DNA of 64,000 bases. Source: Cellulomonas sp. ES6. Lineage in GTDB: Bacteria > Actinomycetota > Actinomycetes > Actinomycetales > Cellulomonadaceae. The notes below the pieces were generated by a model. It was not told the DNA's origin and did not search any database. It was given only the letters and a program-made list of their open reading frames with translations. Position 1 is the first letter of the stretch. Every line of letters starts with the position of its first letter. Of the stretch, positions 43,601 through 53,482 are shown one piece after another. The stretch covers positions 2,170,001-2,234,000 of the forward strand of contig NZ_CP125655.1 in assembly GCF_030053835.1 (NCBI RefSeq), read 5' to 3'. The position numbers were made by a program, and so were the translations under genes.

Positions 43601-43806
43601 GCGGAGCGGAGCCGGTCCTCGCTCGCGGCGGCGGAGGCGACCTTGCCGTACAGCGCGAACACGACGGCGTCGATGACGGTCGACTTGCCGGCGCCGGTGG
43701 GGCCCTCCAGCAGGAACAGCCCGCCCGCGGACAGGGCGGCGAAGTCAACCGTGTGCCGACCGGCGAACGGTCCGACGGCCTGCAGCGTGAGGGTGTGCAG
43801 CCGCAT
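40657..43806 (-). CDS. sbcC: Nuclease SbcCD subunit C (ATPase)
   Basis: 1049 aa Rad50-like SMC-family ATPase. Walker A GPTGAGKST near residue 33, LPQGEFAAFLRA, two long coiled coils, a zinc hook CPVC near residue 530, and a C-terminal TLSGGETFYVSLCLALGMAD with Walker B LFIDEGFGTLD. With SbcD it cleaves hairpins and processes DNA ends. ATG overlaps the sbcD stop, which is the usual operon order. Confidence 0.96.
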   Translation of the reverse strand: MRLHTLTLQAVGPFAGRHTVDFAALSAGGLFLLEGPTGAGKSTVIDAVVFALYGKVASAAASEDRLRSAFAAEDVETVVDLVLETGAGVYRVRRTPAYDRPKRRGSGTVRQQATVKLWRLTAVPASGVPDDADGELLSTRLDEAGAELARVVGLDRAQFVQTMVLPQGEFAAFLRADPEQRRGLLQRIFGTEVYDRLQQRLQELGREASRAVADARARVQESAARFAGASGADDEGVADLRTAAAEDPAAVSALVAERLDVLRAGAAAAEEAARSAGRRAATVRAATDEAARRLRLVRRRTSLEVEQERLAAAAGRHAEDLQRLDRARRAAVVRPALRGLDEARAASAGAEKELRAALDAAPEGLAPADTDVALADATLPDSLATERDAGAAVVATLRRVVALEDGLPARRRELDRLRERQAAREQAIADADDVLAARPAEREALLVELDDATALAATEPARARDVADAEAVLAAVRDLRAAEGELAEATRQRAGAAAVAGVAVQEEARLRTARLEGFAGELAAGLTDGEPCPVCGAAEHPRPAPLGADHVREEDVAAAEERRRAAEADVRERDAAVVALTERCAALRERVGATTSLRDLAALQRHAEDEVGRRRTLLAEARAAAGTRDRLRDALADHDRVTEELRAGRSRLADELAEAAHALTRAQEELDRDTAEVAEARAGHPTVVARQGAEQARVDAADAVRDALARHAQARRVAADREAELRLLLAEHGFVAAAGSAARPGSGAGPGSAVGATAEDVARAAVAASGDVAAVERAVEAHRTAVALVEEGLRDPELADLGDEGPDALAIRLAELESALAEALATADAAGAAHGSVRDRLDRATEAADRVTEGVASLSAAERDAAPVLRMARLAGGTDADNAAALSLATYVLVRRFEDVVAAANERLREMSDGRYELERSDEREDVRSRRTGLAMRVVDHTTGSARDPRTLSGGETFYVSLCLALGMADVVTAEAGGVELGTLFIDEGFGTLDPHTLDAVLAELGRLRAGGRVVGVVSHVETLKQAVAERIEVRRRPDGSSTLTVVAG

Positions 43807-44993
43807 CAGGCGCTCCGCTCCGCCGCGACCGCGTCCTCGTACGCGCGCCGCAGCACGGCAGCCTCGGCGCCGGTCGGCGGCGCGCCCGTCACGTGCGCCA
43901 CGAACTCGGCTGCGACCTCGAGCGGGTCCCTGGCCGCCGTCACCTCGCCCGCCGTGCCCGCCGCGGCGCGCGCGGGCGGACGGTGCTGCACGACGAGGGC
44001 GTGCGGGAACCGGCCGCGCACGCGGGCGTAGAGGTCGGCCGGCCGGTGGTCGTCCGTGACCGTGACGCGCACCCAGTCGTCCACGTGGGGCTCGCCCGCC
44101 TCGCCGAGCAGGTCCGCGAGCGTGCCGGTGACGTCCGCGAGCCGGCGCGGCACCGGGGCCGGGACCAGGCGCACCCGCACCGGCCCCTCGGGCGCGAGGT
44201 CCACCAGCGCGGTGGACTTGGTGTGGCGCGCCTCCGAGAACGAGTACGCCAGCGGCGACCCGGCGTACCGCAGCACCGTGCGGGCGTCCGCGTCCCCCAC
44301 CCGCTGCGGGCCGTGCAGGTGCCCGAGCGCGACGTAGTCGACGCCGTCGAACACCGCCGTGGGCGCGTGGTCGACGCCCCCGACGCGGATGTCCCGCTCG
44401 GACTCGCTGGCGGCACCCCCGACGACGAAGGCGTGCGCCAGCACCACCGAGCGCGGCGCGGTGCGGCCCGCGGCCTGGGCGTCGGCGGTGCGCGCGGCCA
44501 GGTCGGCCCGCACCCGGTCCATCGCCGCGCCGAGCACCGCCGCGTGCGACCGCGCGAGCGGCTCGTCCCCGGGCGCGAGCGTGCGGCGGGCGGCGTCGGG
44601 GTCGAGGTACGGCAGGCCGTAGACGAGCACGTCGCCGTCCGGCGACGGGAGCACGACGGGCCGACCGACCTGGTCGGCGCGCGCCACCACGCGGACGCGC
44701 TCGGTCAGCAGGTCCGCGCCGAAGCCCAGGCGGACGGCGGAGTCGTGGTTGCCCGGGGTCAGCACGACGACCGCGTGCTCCGCGAGCCGGGCCAGCGCCG
44801 CGGAGAGCTGTGCGACCGACTCGACCGGGGGGATCGCCCGGTCGTAGACGTCGCCCGCCACGAGCACGGCGTCGACCTGCTCGTCGCGCACCACCTCGAC
44901 CAGGTGGTCGAGGAACACCTGCTGGTGCGCCGTCAGGTCGACCCCGTGCAGGGTCCGCCCGAGGTGCCAGTCGGAGGTGTGGAGCAGGCGCAT
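43806..44993 (-). CDS. sbcD: Nuclease SbcCD subunit D (Mre11-like)
   Basis: 395 aa. Calcineurin-like phosphoesterase motifs HTSDWHLG, AGDVYDRA, TPGNHD, and the GHLHGPQ region coordinate two manganese ions. Partner of SbcC encoded downstream. ATG chosen at the conserved MRLLHTSDWH start. A minus-strand TACGTT lies six bases before the ATG and no Shine-Dalgarno is seen, so a leaderless transcript is likely. Confidence 0.96.
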   Translation of the reverse strand: MRLLHTSDWHLGRTLHGVDLTAHQQVFLDHLVEVVRDEQVDAVLVAGDVYDRAIPPVESVAQLSAALARLAEHAVVVLTPGNHDSAVRLGFGADLLTERVRVVARADQVGRPVVLPSPDGDVLVYGLPYLDPDAARRTLAPGDEPLARSHAAVLGAAMDRVRADLAARTADAQAAGRTAPRSVVLAHAFVVGGAASESERDIRVGGVDHAPTAVFDGVDYVALGHLHGPQRVGDADARTVLRYAGSPLAYSFSEARHTKSTALVDLAPEGPVRVRLVPAPVPRRLADVTGTLADLLGEAGEPHVDDWVRVTVTDDHRPADLYARVRGRFPHALVVQHRPPARAAAGTAGEVTAARDPLEVAAEFVAHVTGAPPTGAEAAVLRRAYEDAVAAERSA

Positions 44994-44999
44994 GCGTCG

Positions 45000-45005
45000 A
45001 ACGTA
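45000..45005 (-). promoter_or_regulatory. -10 element TACGTT, leaderless sbcD transcript
   Basis: Minus-strand TACGTT followed by six bases and ATG 44993. Confidence 0.45.
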
Positions 45006-45072
45006 GCCGCGGGCACCCACACCGGTCGCCAGGCACCCCGTCGCCTGTGGAGGGACGGCGTGGCGGCGGGGT

Positions 45073-45094
45073 GGGGAGGAGTCGCCGCCTCCCC
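45073..45094 (-). terminator. Hairpin after the STAS gene
   Basis: GGGGAGG/CCTCCCC 7-bp stem with 8-base loop directly after the STAS stop, separating it from sbcDC. Confidence 0.55.
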
Positions 45095-45095
45095 G

Positions 45096-45446
45096 TCAGG
45101 CGACGGCGGGCTGGTCCTCGATCTCGAGCTCACCCGACATGCCGAGCAGCTCCAGCTTCTCCAGCACCTCGCGCCCCGGGTCGCGCAGCGTGAGCCGCTG
45201 ACCCGTCTCGGAGGCGGCCAGGTGGAGCTGCAGCACGAACGCCAGGCCGGACGAGTCGATGAACGTCACCCCGGAGGCGTCGACGACGATGGGCGCGGTG
45301 CTCGCCAGCGCCTGCGCCATCGACGCGCTGGCCTCCGCGCGCAGGGCGCCGTCGACCTCCCCCCACAGCCGGACCACCGTGCGCCCGTGCGCGGCTGTCA
45401 CCCCGATGCCCCCCAGGGGGCCGGTGGGATCCTCGGTCAGGTCCAT
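45096..45446 (-). CDS. STAS-domain anti-sigma factor antagonist
   Basis: 116 aa. SpoIIAA/RsbV-like fold with the phosphorylation motif IDSSGLAFVL after VDASGVTF. Such proteins bind an anti-sigma kinase and release a stress sigma factor until phosphorylated on Ser. ATG 45446 preceded by GAGGACAG is preferred to ATG 45485. No anti-sigma factor or sigma factor gene is adjacent, so its partner lies elsewhere. Confidence 0.88.
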   Translation of the reverse strand: MDLTEDPTGPLGGIGVTAAHGRTVVRLWGEVDGALRAEASASMAQALASTAPIVVDASGVTFIDSSGLAFVLQLHLAASETGQRLTLRDPGREVLEKLELLGMSGELEIEDQPAVA

Positions 45447-45486
45447 CTGTCCTCGTCTTCTCGTCGTCGGGGCCGCGGAGATCATT

Positions 45487-45503
45487 CACCGGCGGGGCCG
45501 GTG
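45487..45503 (-). terminator. Hairpin upstream of the STAS gene
   Basis: CACCGGC/GCCGGTG 7-bp stem with 3-base loop, 40 bases before the STAS start. It is downstream of the YbaK gene, so it may terminate that transcript or sit in the STAS leader. Confidence 0.4.
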
Positions 45504-45522
45504 GCGCACCCGCTGGCGCCAC

Positions 45523-45539
45523 GCGGCCGTCCCGGCCGC
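45523..45539 (-). terminator. Second hairpin between YbaK and STAS genes
   Basis: GCGGCC/GGCCGC 6-bp stem with 5-base loop, about 100 bases after the YbaK stop. Confidence 0.35.
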
Positions 45540-45641
45540 TCCGCGTGCGGCCACGCCCAGGTGAACGCACGTACGGGCGCGGAAAGTTCCCCGCCCTGGG
45601 GCAACGGTTGACCCGGACTTGACCGGGCCGCCGCGGATCCG

Positions 45642-46175
45642 TCAGCCGCGGTCCTCGGGCGCAGGATCCGTGACGTCCGCCACGGTTGCGCCGAGCACCC
45701 GCACCAGGTCGTCGCCGTCGAGCGTCGCGCCCACCCCGTGGCCGCCCCCGCCGATCGAGACCGTGCGGCCGGCCACGCGCGCGTCCGCGACCACCGGCCA
45801 GGCACGCAGGGACCCGAACGGCGTGATCGTCCCGCGCTCGTAGCCCGTGACGTCCCGCGCCGTCGCCGCGTCCGGCATCGACATCCGGCTGATGCCGAGC
45901 AGCGCCCGGAGCTTCGGCCAGGAGATCGCGCGGTCGCCGGGCACCAGGACGAACAGGAAGTCGTCGTCGCCGCGGCGGACGACGAGCGTCTTGACGATCC
46001 CCGCCGGCTCCACGCCGCGGGCCGCGGCCGCCTCGGCCAGCGACCCGACGCGCCCGTGCCGCACGAGGGTGTGCGGGACGCCCGCGTCGGCCAGCGCCTG
46101 CGCCGCGCGGCGCTCGCCCTCCGTCGCGGGGGCCGCGTCCGCGCCGTCGCCGGCCGGGGTGTCGCTCTGCGTCAT
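45642..46175 (-). CDS. YbaK/EbsC-type aminoacyl-tRNA deacylase
   Basis: 177 aa. Editing-domain fold that hydrolyses mischarged aminoacyl-tRNA such as Cys-tRNA(Pro). The catalytic Lys is in IVKTLVVR, with LVPGDRAISWPKL, TGYERGTITPFG and ISIGGGG-like VSIGGGGHG completing the pattern. ATG 46175 is preferred because minus-strand TAGGGT ends seven bases upstream. It starts 10 bases after the ABC-F stop. Confidence 0.92.
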   Translation of the reverse strand: MTQSDTPAGDGADAAPATEGERRAAQALADAGVPHTLVRHGRVGSLAEAAAARGVEPAGIVKTLVVRRGDDDFLFVLVPGDRAISWPKLRALLGISRMSMPDAATARDVTGYERGTITPFGSLRAWPVVADARVAGRTVSIGGGGHGVGATLDGDDLVRVLGATVADVTDPAPEDRG

Positions 46176-46185
46176 GCCCGCCACC

Positions 46186-47862
<1,677 letters not shown>

Positions 47863-47909
47863 GGGATCACCACCAGCGGCGCGGCCGCGCGGACGGGCGC
47901 GGGCCGACG

Positions 47910-47930
47910 CGAGTCGAGGGACGGGACTCG
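47910..47930 (-). promoter_or_regulatory. Leader hairpin upstream of ABC-F
   Basis: CGAGTC/GACTCG 6-bp stem with 9-base loop between a three-codon ORF and the ABC-F start; a possible attenuator. Confidence 0.4.
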
Positions 47931-47937
47931 GGGCCGC

Positions 47938-47949
47938 TCAGATCCACAT
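47938..47949 (-). CDS. Possible three-codon leader ORF (Met-Trp-Ile-stop)
   Basis: ATG TGG ATC TGA on the minus strand starts seven bases after a TAGGGT -10 (47957-47962), the same leaderless geometry seen at bona fide genes here, and ends 75 bases before the ABC-F start. It could be a ribosome-stalling leader peptide. An ORF this short can arise by chance. Confidence 0.3.
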   Translation of the reverse strand: MWI

Positions 47950-48071
47950 GGCGACGACCCTAGGCGGGTGCACCGCCCGGGGTCGAGGCCTTTTCCGTCC
48001 GCCGCGCCCGCCGATCGCCCTGCGCGAATCGGATCGCGCCCGGCCGCCGCGAGCGGTGACAATGGTGCGCC

Positions 48072-51000
48072 GTGACTGACGCCGACCCCGCCTCCCCCGC
48101 ACCCGCCCCCCGGCGGCGCGGTCGGCGACCCGGGCGGGGGCGCGGCGGGAACCGCCCGGCGGCCGGAGCACCCGCGGCGGCCGGCGCGCCCGCGGGTCCC
48201 GACCAGGGGCAGCCGGCGGGCGGGCCCCGGGGCGCGGGCGCGCACGGGCGCCGGGGCGGTGCGGGCCGCGGACGGCGTCTCGCCGCCCTCGCGGACGCTC
48301 GCCGCGCCGTCGTCCTGCCGCCGGTCACCTACCCGGAGCAGCTCCCCGTCTCCGCGCGGCGCTCCGAGATCGCCGCCGCGATCCGGGACCACCAGGTCGT
48401 GATCGTCGCGGGCGAGACCGGGTCCGGGAAGACCACCCAGCTCCCGAAGATCGCGCTGGAGCTCGGGCGCGGCCGGGACGGGCAGATCGGGCACACGCAG
48501 CCCCGGCGGATCGCCGCCCGCACGGTCGCGGAGCGCATCGCCGACGAGCTGGGGACGACCATCGGCGAGCTGGTCGGCTACCAGGTGCGGTTCACCGACG
48601 AGTCGTCGGACCGGACGCTCGTCAAGGTGATGACGGACGGCATCCTGCTGGCGCAGATCCAGCGGGACCCGGAGCTGCGCCAGTACGACACGCTCATCAT
48701 CGACGAGGCGCACGAGCGCTCGCTGAACATCGACTTCGTCCTCGGGTACCTCGCGCAGCTGCTGCCGCGGCGCCCGGACCTCAAGGTGGTCATCACCTCC
48801 GCGACGATCGACTCGGCGCGGTTCGCGGCCCACTTCGCCGGCCCGGCGACGCCGGAGCACCCCGAGGGCGCGCCCGCGCCGGTCGTCGAGGTCACCGGGC
48901 GCACCTACCCCGTGGAGGTCCGGTACCGGCCGCTGTCCCCCGACCGGCCCACCGACGACCCGGACGACGCCCCGGCCCGGCGTACCGCGCCGGCGGCCAA
49001 GGACGCCGCCAGGGACGAGGACCGCGACCTCATGACGGCGATCTGCGAGGCCGTCGACGAGCTCGCCGCCGAGGGGCCTGGCGACGTGCTGGTGTTCCTG
49101 TCCGGCGAGCGCGAGATCCGCGACGCCGAGGAGGCGCTGCGGGGGCACCTCGGCCCGCGGGTGCAGGACGCGCGGCGCCCCGACGCGGTCGAGCTGCTGC
49201 CGCTGTACGGCCGGCTGTCCGCCGCCGAGCAGCACCGGGTGTTCCAGGCGCACGGCACCCGCCGCGTCGTCCTGGCCACCAACGTCGCCGAGACGTCGCT
49301 GACCGTGCCCGGCATCCGCTACGTCGTCGACCCGGGGACCGCCCGCATCTCGCGGTACTCCAAGGCCACGAAGGTGCAGCGGCTGCCCATCGAGCCGATC
49401 TCGCAGGCGTCCGCGAACCAGCGGTCCGGGCGCTGCGGGCGCGTCGCCGACGGCATCGCGATCCGGCTGTACTCCGAGGAGGACTACGCCTCCCGCCCGC
49501 GCTTCACGGAGCCGGAGATCCTGCGGACGTCGCTGGCGTCCGTGATCCTGCAGATGATCGCGGTCGGCGTGGCCGCCGGGCCGGACGACGTGGCGTCGTT
49601 CCCGTTCGTCGACCCGCCGGACGTGCGGGCCGTCCGCGACGGCGTGCAGCTGCTCACGGAGCTCGGCGCGCTCGAGGCCGGGCCGTCGGGCACCCGCCTC
49701 ACGGACACCGGGCGGGCGCTCGCCCAGCTCCCGATGGACCCGCGGCTGGCGCGCATGATCGTCGAGGGCGGCCGGCGGGGCGTCGCGCGCGAGGTGATGG
49801 TCGTGGCCGCCGCGCTGTCGATCCAGGACCCGCGCGAGCGCCCCGTCGAGCAGCGCGCCCAGGCCGACCAGGCCCACGCCCGGTTCGCCGACCCGACCTC
49901 GGACTTCCTCACCTACCTCAACCTGTGGCAGTACGTCCGCGACGCGCAGCGCGACCTGTCGGGCTCGGCGTTCCGGCGGCTGTGCCGGTCGGAGTACCTC
50001 AACTGGCTGCGGCTGCGCGAGTGGCAGGACGTGGTGACGCAGCTCAAGGAGCTCGCGAAGCCGCTCGGCATCACCGTGAACCCCCCGCGCCGCACCGACC
50101 GCGACCTGTCCGCCGGGTCGGCCGACCACGAGGACCCGGCGACCGCCGCGCGCGGCTCGCTGCGCCTGGAGTGGGACGCGGACCGCATCCACGTGGCGCT
50201 GCTGTCCGGCCTGCTGTCGCAGATCGGGATGCAGGAGGCGTCCGACCTGTCGGGCGGCGCCCCGCAGCGCGGCCGGGGCCGGGACGGCGGGCGCGCACCC
50301 GACCGGCGCGGCCGCAACGAGTACCTCGGCGCGCGGGGGGCGCGGTTCGCGATCTTCCCCGGCTCGGCGCTCGCCAAGAAGCCGCCGGCGTGGGTGATGG
50401 CCGGCGAGCTCGTCGAGACCTCGCGGCTGTGGGCGCGGGACGCCGCGCGGATCCAGCCCGAGTGGGCGGAGGAGCTCGCCGGGCACCTGGTGAAGCGGTC
50501 GTACTCGGAGCCGTCGTGGTCCTCCAAGCAGGGCGCCGCCATGGCCCTGGAGCGCGTCATGCTCTACGGCGTCCCGATCGTCACCGGGCGGCGGGTGCTG
50601 TTCGGGAAGGTGGACGCCGAGCACGCGCGCGAGCTGTTCATCCGGCACGCCCTGGTCGAGGGCGACTGGACGACGCACCACGCGTTCTTCGCGGAGAACC
50701 GCCGCCTGCTCGACGAGGCGGAGGACCTGGAGGCGCGGTCGCGGCGGCGCGGGCTCGTGGTGGACGACGACGCGCTGTTCGACTTCTACGACGAGCGGAT
50801 CCCCGACGACGTGGTGTCCGCGCGGCACTTCGACCAGTGGTGGAAGGGCGCCCGGCGTCAGGACCCCGACCTGCTGACGTTCACGCGCGAGCTGCTCGTC
50901 ACCGAGGACGCCGACGCCGGCATCGAGGGGTCGTTCCCGTCCACGTGGCCGCAGGGCGACCTGGAGCTGCCGCTGACCTACCAGTTCCAGCCCGGGACCG

Positions 51001-52523
51001 ACGCGGACGGCGTGACCGTCCACGTGCCGCTCGTGGCGCTCGCCCGCGTGCAGCCCGACGGGTTCGACTGGATGGTGCCCGGCCTGCGCGAGGAGCTGGT
51101 GACCGCCACGATCCGCGCGCTGCCCAAGCCGGTGCGCGTCCAGCTGGTCCCCGCCCCGGACGTGGCGCGGGACGTCGTCGCGTGGTTCGACGCGCACACC
51201 GCGTCCTGGGCGGACACCGTGCGCGCCGGCGACGCGGCGCCCTCGTTCCGTGCCACGTTCCGGCAGGCCGTCCGGGCGCTGCGGGACGTGGAGGTGCCCG
51301 AGGACGCCGTCGACGAGGACCGGCTGCCGCCGCACCTGCGCATGACGTTCCGCGTGGTCGACGACCGGGGGCGGGTCGTCGACGAGGGCAAGGACCTCGC
51401 GGTGCTGCAGCGCCGGCTCGCGGCCCGGACGCAGGACGCCGTCAGCACGGCGGTGCGGTCGGCGGTGCGCGACGCGATGGCCGACGCGGCGCGCGGCGAC
51501 GGCGACCGCGGCGGGCGCGACCGCGGGCGGACGGCACCCCGGCCGGCCGCGCCCGCACCCGGAGCGACCCCCGCCGGACGCCCCGCCCCCGCCGCGCTGC
51601 CCGGGTTCGACGCCGGGGACCTGTCCACGTGGCCGGACGGCCTGCCCGGCGGCGAGCTGCCCGAGCGCGTCGAGACCACCGACCCCAGCGGCCTCACCGT
51701 CCGCGGCTACCCGGCGCTCGTCGAGCACGGCCGCGGCCCCGCCGCCACGGTCCGCGTCGAGGTGCTCGCCGACGCCGGCGAGCAGGAACTGCGGCACCGC
51801 GCCGGGCTGCGCCGCCTGCTGCTGCGCGACGTCGGCCTCGCGACCGCGCGGATCACCAGCCGGTGGACCGGCGCGCAGGCGCTCGCGCTCGCCGCCAGCC
51901 CCTACCCGAGCACCGAGGCCCTCGTCACCGACGTGCAGCTCGCCGCCGTCGACCGCCTGCTCACCGAGCACCTCGCCGGCCGGCCCGCCACGTCCGTCCG
52001 CACCGCGGCGGCGTACGCCGAGGCCCGCGCGGTCGTCCGGGACCGTCTGGAGGACGCCGCCCACCGCGTCGTCGGGGACGTCGTCGCCGTGCTCGGCGCT
52101 GCACGGGACCTCGACGCGGCGGTCCGCGGCACCCGGTCGCTCGCCCTGCTCGGCACCGTGCGCGACGTGCAGGCCCAGGCCGAGACGCTCGTGCACGACG
52201 GGTTCGTCGCCGAGACCGGCGCCGACCGGCTGCCCCACCTCACCCGCTACCTGCGTGCCGCCGCCCACCGGCTCGACAAGGCGGGCGCCAACCCGGCCCG
52301 CGACGAGCAGCTCGCCTGGCAGGTGCGCGACCTCGAGCAGCTGCTCGGCCAGACCCGCGCCCGCGTGACCTCCCGGACCCCGGTGCCCGCGGACCTCGCC
52401 GCGCTGGAGGACGCCCGGTGGCTGGTCGAGGAGCTGCGGGTCAGCCTGTTCGCGCAGCAGCTCGGCACGCCGGTGCCGGTGAGCGAGAAGCGGATCCGGA
52501 AGGCCCTCGCGGCGCTGGGCTGA
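48072..52523 (+). CDS. hrpA: ATP-dependent RNA helicase, DEAH family
   Basis: 1483 aa, somewhat longer than the usual roughly 1300. [13 protein letters not shown] near residue 115, [14 protein letters not shown] box [12 protein letters not shown] near 215, [19 protein letters not shown], and QRSGRCGR are intact, followed by HA2/OB domains and the long HrpA-specific C-terminus. The first 75 residues are Arg/Gly/Pro/Ala-rich ([12 protein letters not shown]), and a second Arg/Gly/Asp-rich insert occurs near residue 1145. Acts on RNA in the cytoplasm; HrpA resolves stalled ribosomes in Escherichia coli. GTG start, divergent from ABC-F. Confidence 0.95.
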   Translation: MTDADPASPAPAPRRRGRRPGRGRGGNRPAAGAPAAAGAPAGPDQGQPAGGPRGAGAHGRRGGAGRGRRLAALADARRAVVLPPVTYPEQLPVSARRSEIAAAIRDHQVVIVAGETGSGKTTQLPKIALELGRGRDGQIGHTQPRRIAARTVAERIADELGTTIGELVGYQVRFTDESSDRTLVKVMTDGILLAQIQRDPELRQYDTLIIDEAHERSLNIDFVLGYLAQLLPRRPDLKVVITSATIDSARFAAHFAGPATPEHPEGAPAPVVEVTGRTYPVEVRYRPLSPDRPTDDPDDAPARRTAPAAKDAARDEDRDLMTAICEAVDELAAEGPGDVLVFLSGEREIRDAEEALRGHLGPRVQDARRPDAVELLPLYGRLSAAEQHRVFQAHGTRRVVLATNVAETSLTVPGIRYVVDPGTARISRYSKATKVQRLPIEPISQASANQRSGRCGRVADGIAIRLYSEEDYASRPRFTEPEILRTSLASVILQMIAVGVAAGPDDVASFPFVDPPDVRAVRDGVQLLTELGALEAGPSGTRLTDTGRALAQLPMDPRLARMIVEGGRRGVAREVMVVAAALSIQDPRERPVEQRAQADQAHARFADPTSDFLTYLNLWQYVRDAQRDLSGSAFRRLCRSEYLNWLRLREWQDVVTQLKELAKPLGITVNPPRRTDRDLSAGSADHEDPATAARGSLRLEWDADRIHVALLSGLLSQIGMQEASDLSGGAPQRGRGRDGGRAPDRRGRNEYLGARGARFAIFPGSALAKKPPAWVMAGELVETSRLWARDAARIQPEWAEELAGHLVKRSYSEPSWSSKQGAAMALERVMLYGVPIVTGRRVLFGKVDAEHARELFIRHALVEGDWTTHHAFFAENRRLLDEAEDLEARSRRRGLVVDDDALFDFYDERIPDDVVSARHFDQWWKGARRQDPDLLTFTRELLVTEDADAGIEGSFPSTWPQGDLELPLTYQFQPGTDADGVTVHVPLVALARVQPDGFDWMVPGLREELVTATIRALPKPVRVQLVPAPDVARDVVAWFDAHTASWADTVRAGDAAPSFRATFRQAVRALRDVEVPEDAVDEDRLPPHLRMTFRVVDDRGRVVDEGKDLAVLQRRLAARTQDAVSTAVRSAVRDAMADAARGDGDRGGRDRGRTAPRPAAPAPGATPAGRPAPAALPGFDAGDLSTWPDGLPGGELPERVETTDPSGLTVRGYPALVEHGRGPAATVRVEVLADAGEQELRHRAGLRRLLLRDVGLATARITSRWTGAQALALAASPYPSTEALVTDVQLAAVDRLLTEHLAGRPATSVRTAAAYAEARAVVRDRLEDAAHRVVGDVVAVLGAARDLDAAVRGTRSLALLGTVRDVQAQAETLVHDGFVAETGADRLPHLTRYLRAAAHRLDKAGANPARDEQLAWQVRDLEQLLGQTRARVTSRTPVPADLAALEDARWLVEELRVSLFAQQLGTPVPVSEKRIRKALAALG

Positions 52524-52578
52524 GCCTGTCGAACGCACTCGTGTGGGAGGACCACCACCCGACCGGAGGCCGCTCAGA

Positions 52579-52584
52579 TACGGT
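52579..52584 (+). promoter_or_regulatory. -10 element TACGGT, leaderless NYN transcript
   Basis: TACGGT followed by seven bases and ATG 52592. Confidence 0.4.
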
Positions 52585-52591
52585 CCGCTGC

Positions 52592-53329
52592 ATGCGTGCA
52601 GGCGTCTACGTCGACGGGTACAACCTCTACTACGGGGGGCGCCACCTGGCAGGGAGTGGTCCGGACCGCTGGAAGTGGCTGGACGTCCGCGGCCTCGTCT
52701 CCGACATCGTCGCGGCGCAACGGAGCTGGCCCGCCGCGTCGATCGATCGGATCGTCTACTGCACGGCGCGCATCGACGCCCGCGCCAACCCGGAAGGCCA
52801 TGCGGAGCAGGACGTCTACCTGAAGGCGCTCCTGGCGTCGGGCAGCGTCGACCACATCGAGTACGGCAAGTACGTCACCGGTGTCCGCCAGCGACCTCTG
52901 GCCGTGAAGGGCGCGACTCCTGGCGCGGCACCGACACTCGTCCGCTCGGGGTGGCCCGTGATGGTGCAGTCCGAGCTGGGATCGCCCCAGCGAGACGCGC
53001 TGTTCATGGTCTCGACGCTCCACCAGGAGGAGAAGGGCAGCGACGTGAACGTGGCCTCCCACCTCCTGGTGGACGCGCTCACGGAAGCCGTCGACGCGGC
53101 CGTCGTCGTCAGCAACGACTCCGACCTCCGGTTCCCGGTGCAGCTGGCTCGATCGCGCGTACCCGTCGGCTTGGTGAATCCTCGCGGCGGGCACGTCGCC
53201 GGCGACCTCCGGGGGCACCCCGACGACGGTGTGGGCCGGCACTGGTGGCGCGGTCTCGGTGCCGCGGACTTCACGGACCATCAGCTGCCGGAGAGCGCCG
53301 GCGGCCACACGCGCCCGCCGTCATGGTGA
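52592..53329 (+). CDS. NYN-domain (PIN-like) putative RNase
   Basis: 245 aa. [11 protein letters not shown] at the N-terminus, [17 protein letters not shown] and [16 protein letters not shown] carry the acidic residues of the NYN/LabA-type metal-dependent nuclease fold. Likely RNase, cytoplasmic. Its base composition is visibly less GC-extreme than hrpA before it, and it is bounded downstream by an intrinsic terminator with a real U-tract next to a tRNA-Ser-like fragment; these hint at acquisition. Confidence 0.85.
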   Translation: MRAGVYVDGYNLYYGGRHLAGSGPDRWKWLDVRGLVSDIVAAQRSWPAASIDRIVYCTARIDARANPEGHAEQDVYLKALLASGSVDHIEYGKYVTGVRQRPLAVKGATPGAAPTLVRSGWPVMVQSELGSPQRDALFMVSTLHQEEKGSDVNVASHLLVDALTEAVDAAVVVSNDSDLRFPVQLARSRVPVGLVNPRGGHVAGDLRGHPDDGVGRHWWRGLGAADFTDHQLPESAGGHTRPPSW

Positions 53330-53365
53330 CCCCGCGCGCGCGTGGACGCTGTCGAGCTCCCGCCG

Positions 53366-53396
53366 AGGTGTGCTCCCTTGCTAAGGTGGAGCCATA
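53366..53396 (+). other. tRNA-Ser(GCU) anticodon-arm-like fragment
   Basis: GTGCTCCCTTGCTAAGG followed by TGGAGCCAT resembles the anticodon stem-loop of bacterial tRNA-Ser(GCU), including the TTGCTAA loop, but there is no acceptor stem, D arm or T arm (no GGTTCGAAT). It may be the leftover of an integration event at a tRNA gene. Chance similarity is possible. Confidence 0.3.
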
Positions 53397-53401
53397 ACTC
53401 A

Positions 53402-53427
53402 CCCGGTCCCTCGTGGGCCGGGTTTTT
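53402..53427 (+). terminator. Intrinsic terminator after the NYN gene
   Basis: CCCGGTCC/GGGCCGGG stem of eight pairs (one G-U) with a 5-base loop, followed directly by TTTTT. The only terminator in the window with a clear U-tract. Confidence 0.85.
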
Positions 53428-53482
53428 CTCTGCCGGCCACGGAGTCCTCCTCGCGGGTGGGACGTAGCCGTGGCCGCCCGCG

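Noticed and set aside
39205..44031. A 1608-codon plus-strand frame across the ABC operon and sbcC
   Set aside because: Mirror of real minus-strand genes with Walker motifs; no domain recognisable in the frame.
53330..53430. A complete tRNA-Ser gene
   Set aside because: Only the anticodon-arm region is similar; acceptor stem, D arm and T arm are absent, so it is listed only as a fragment.
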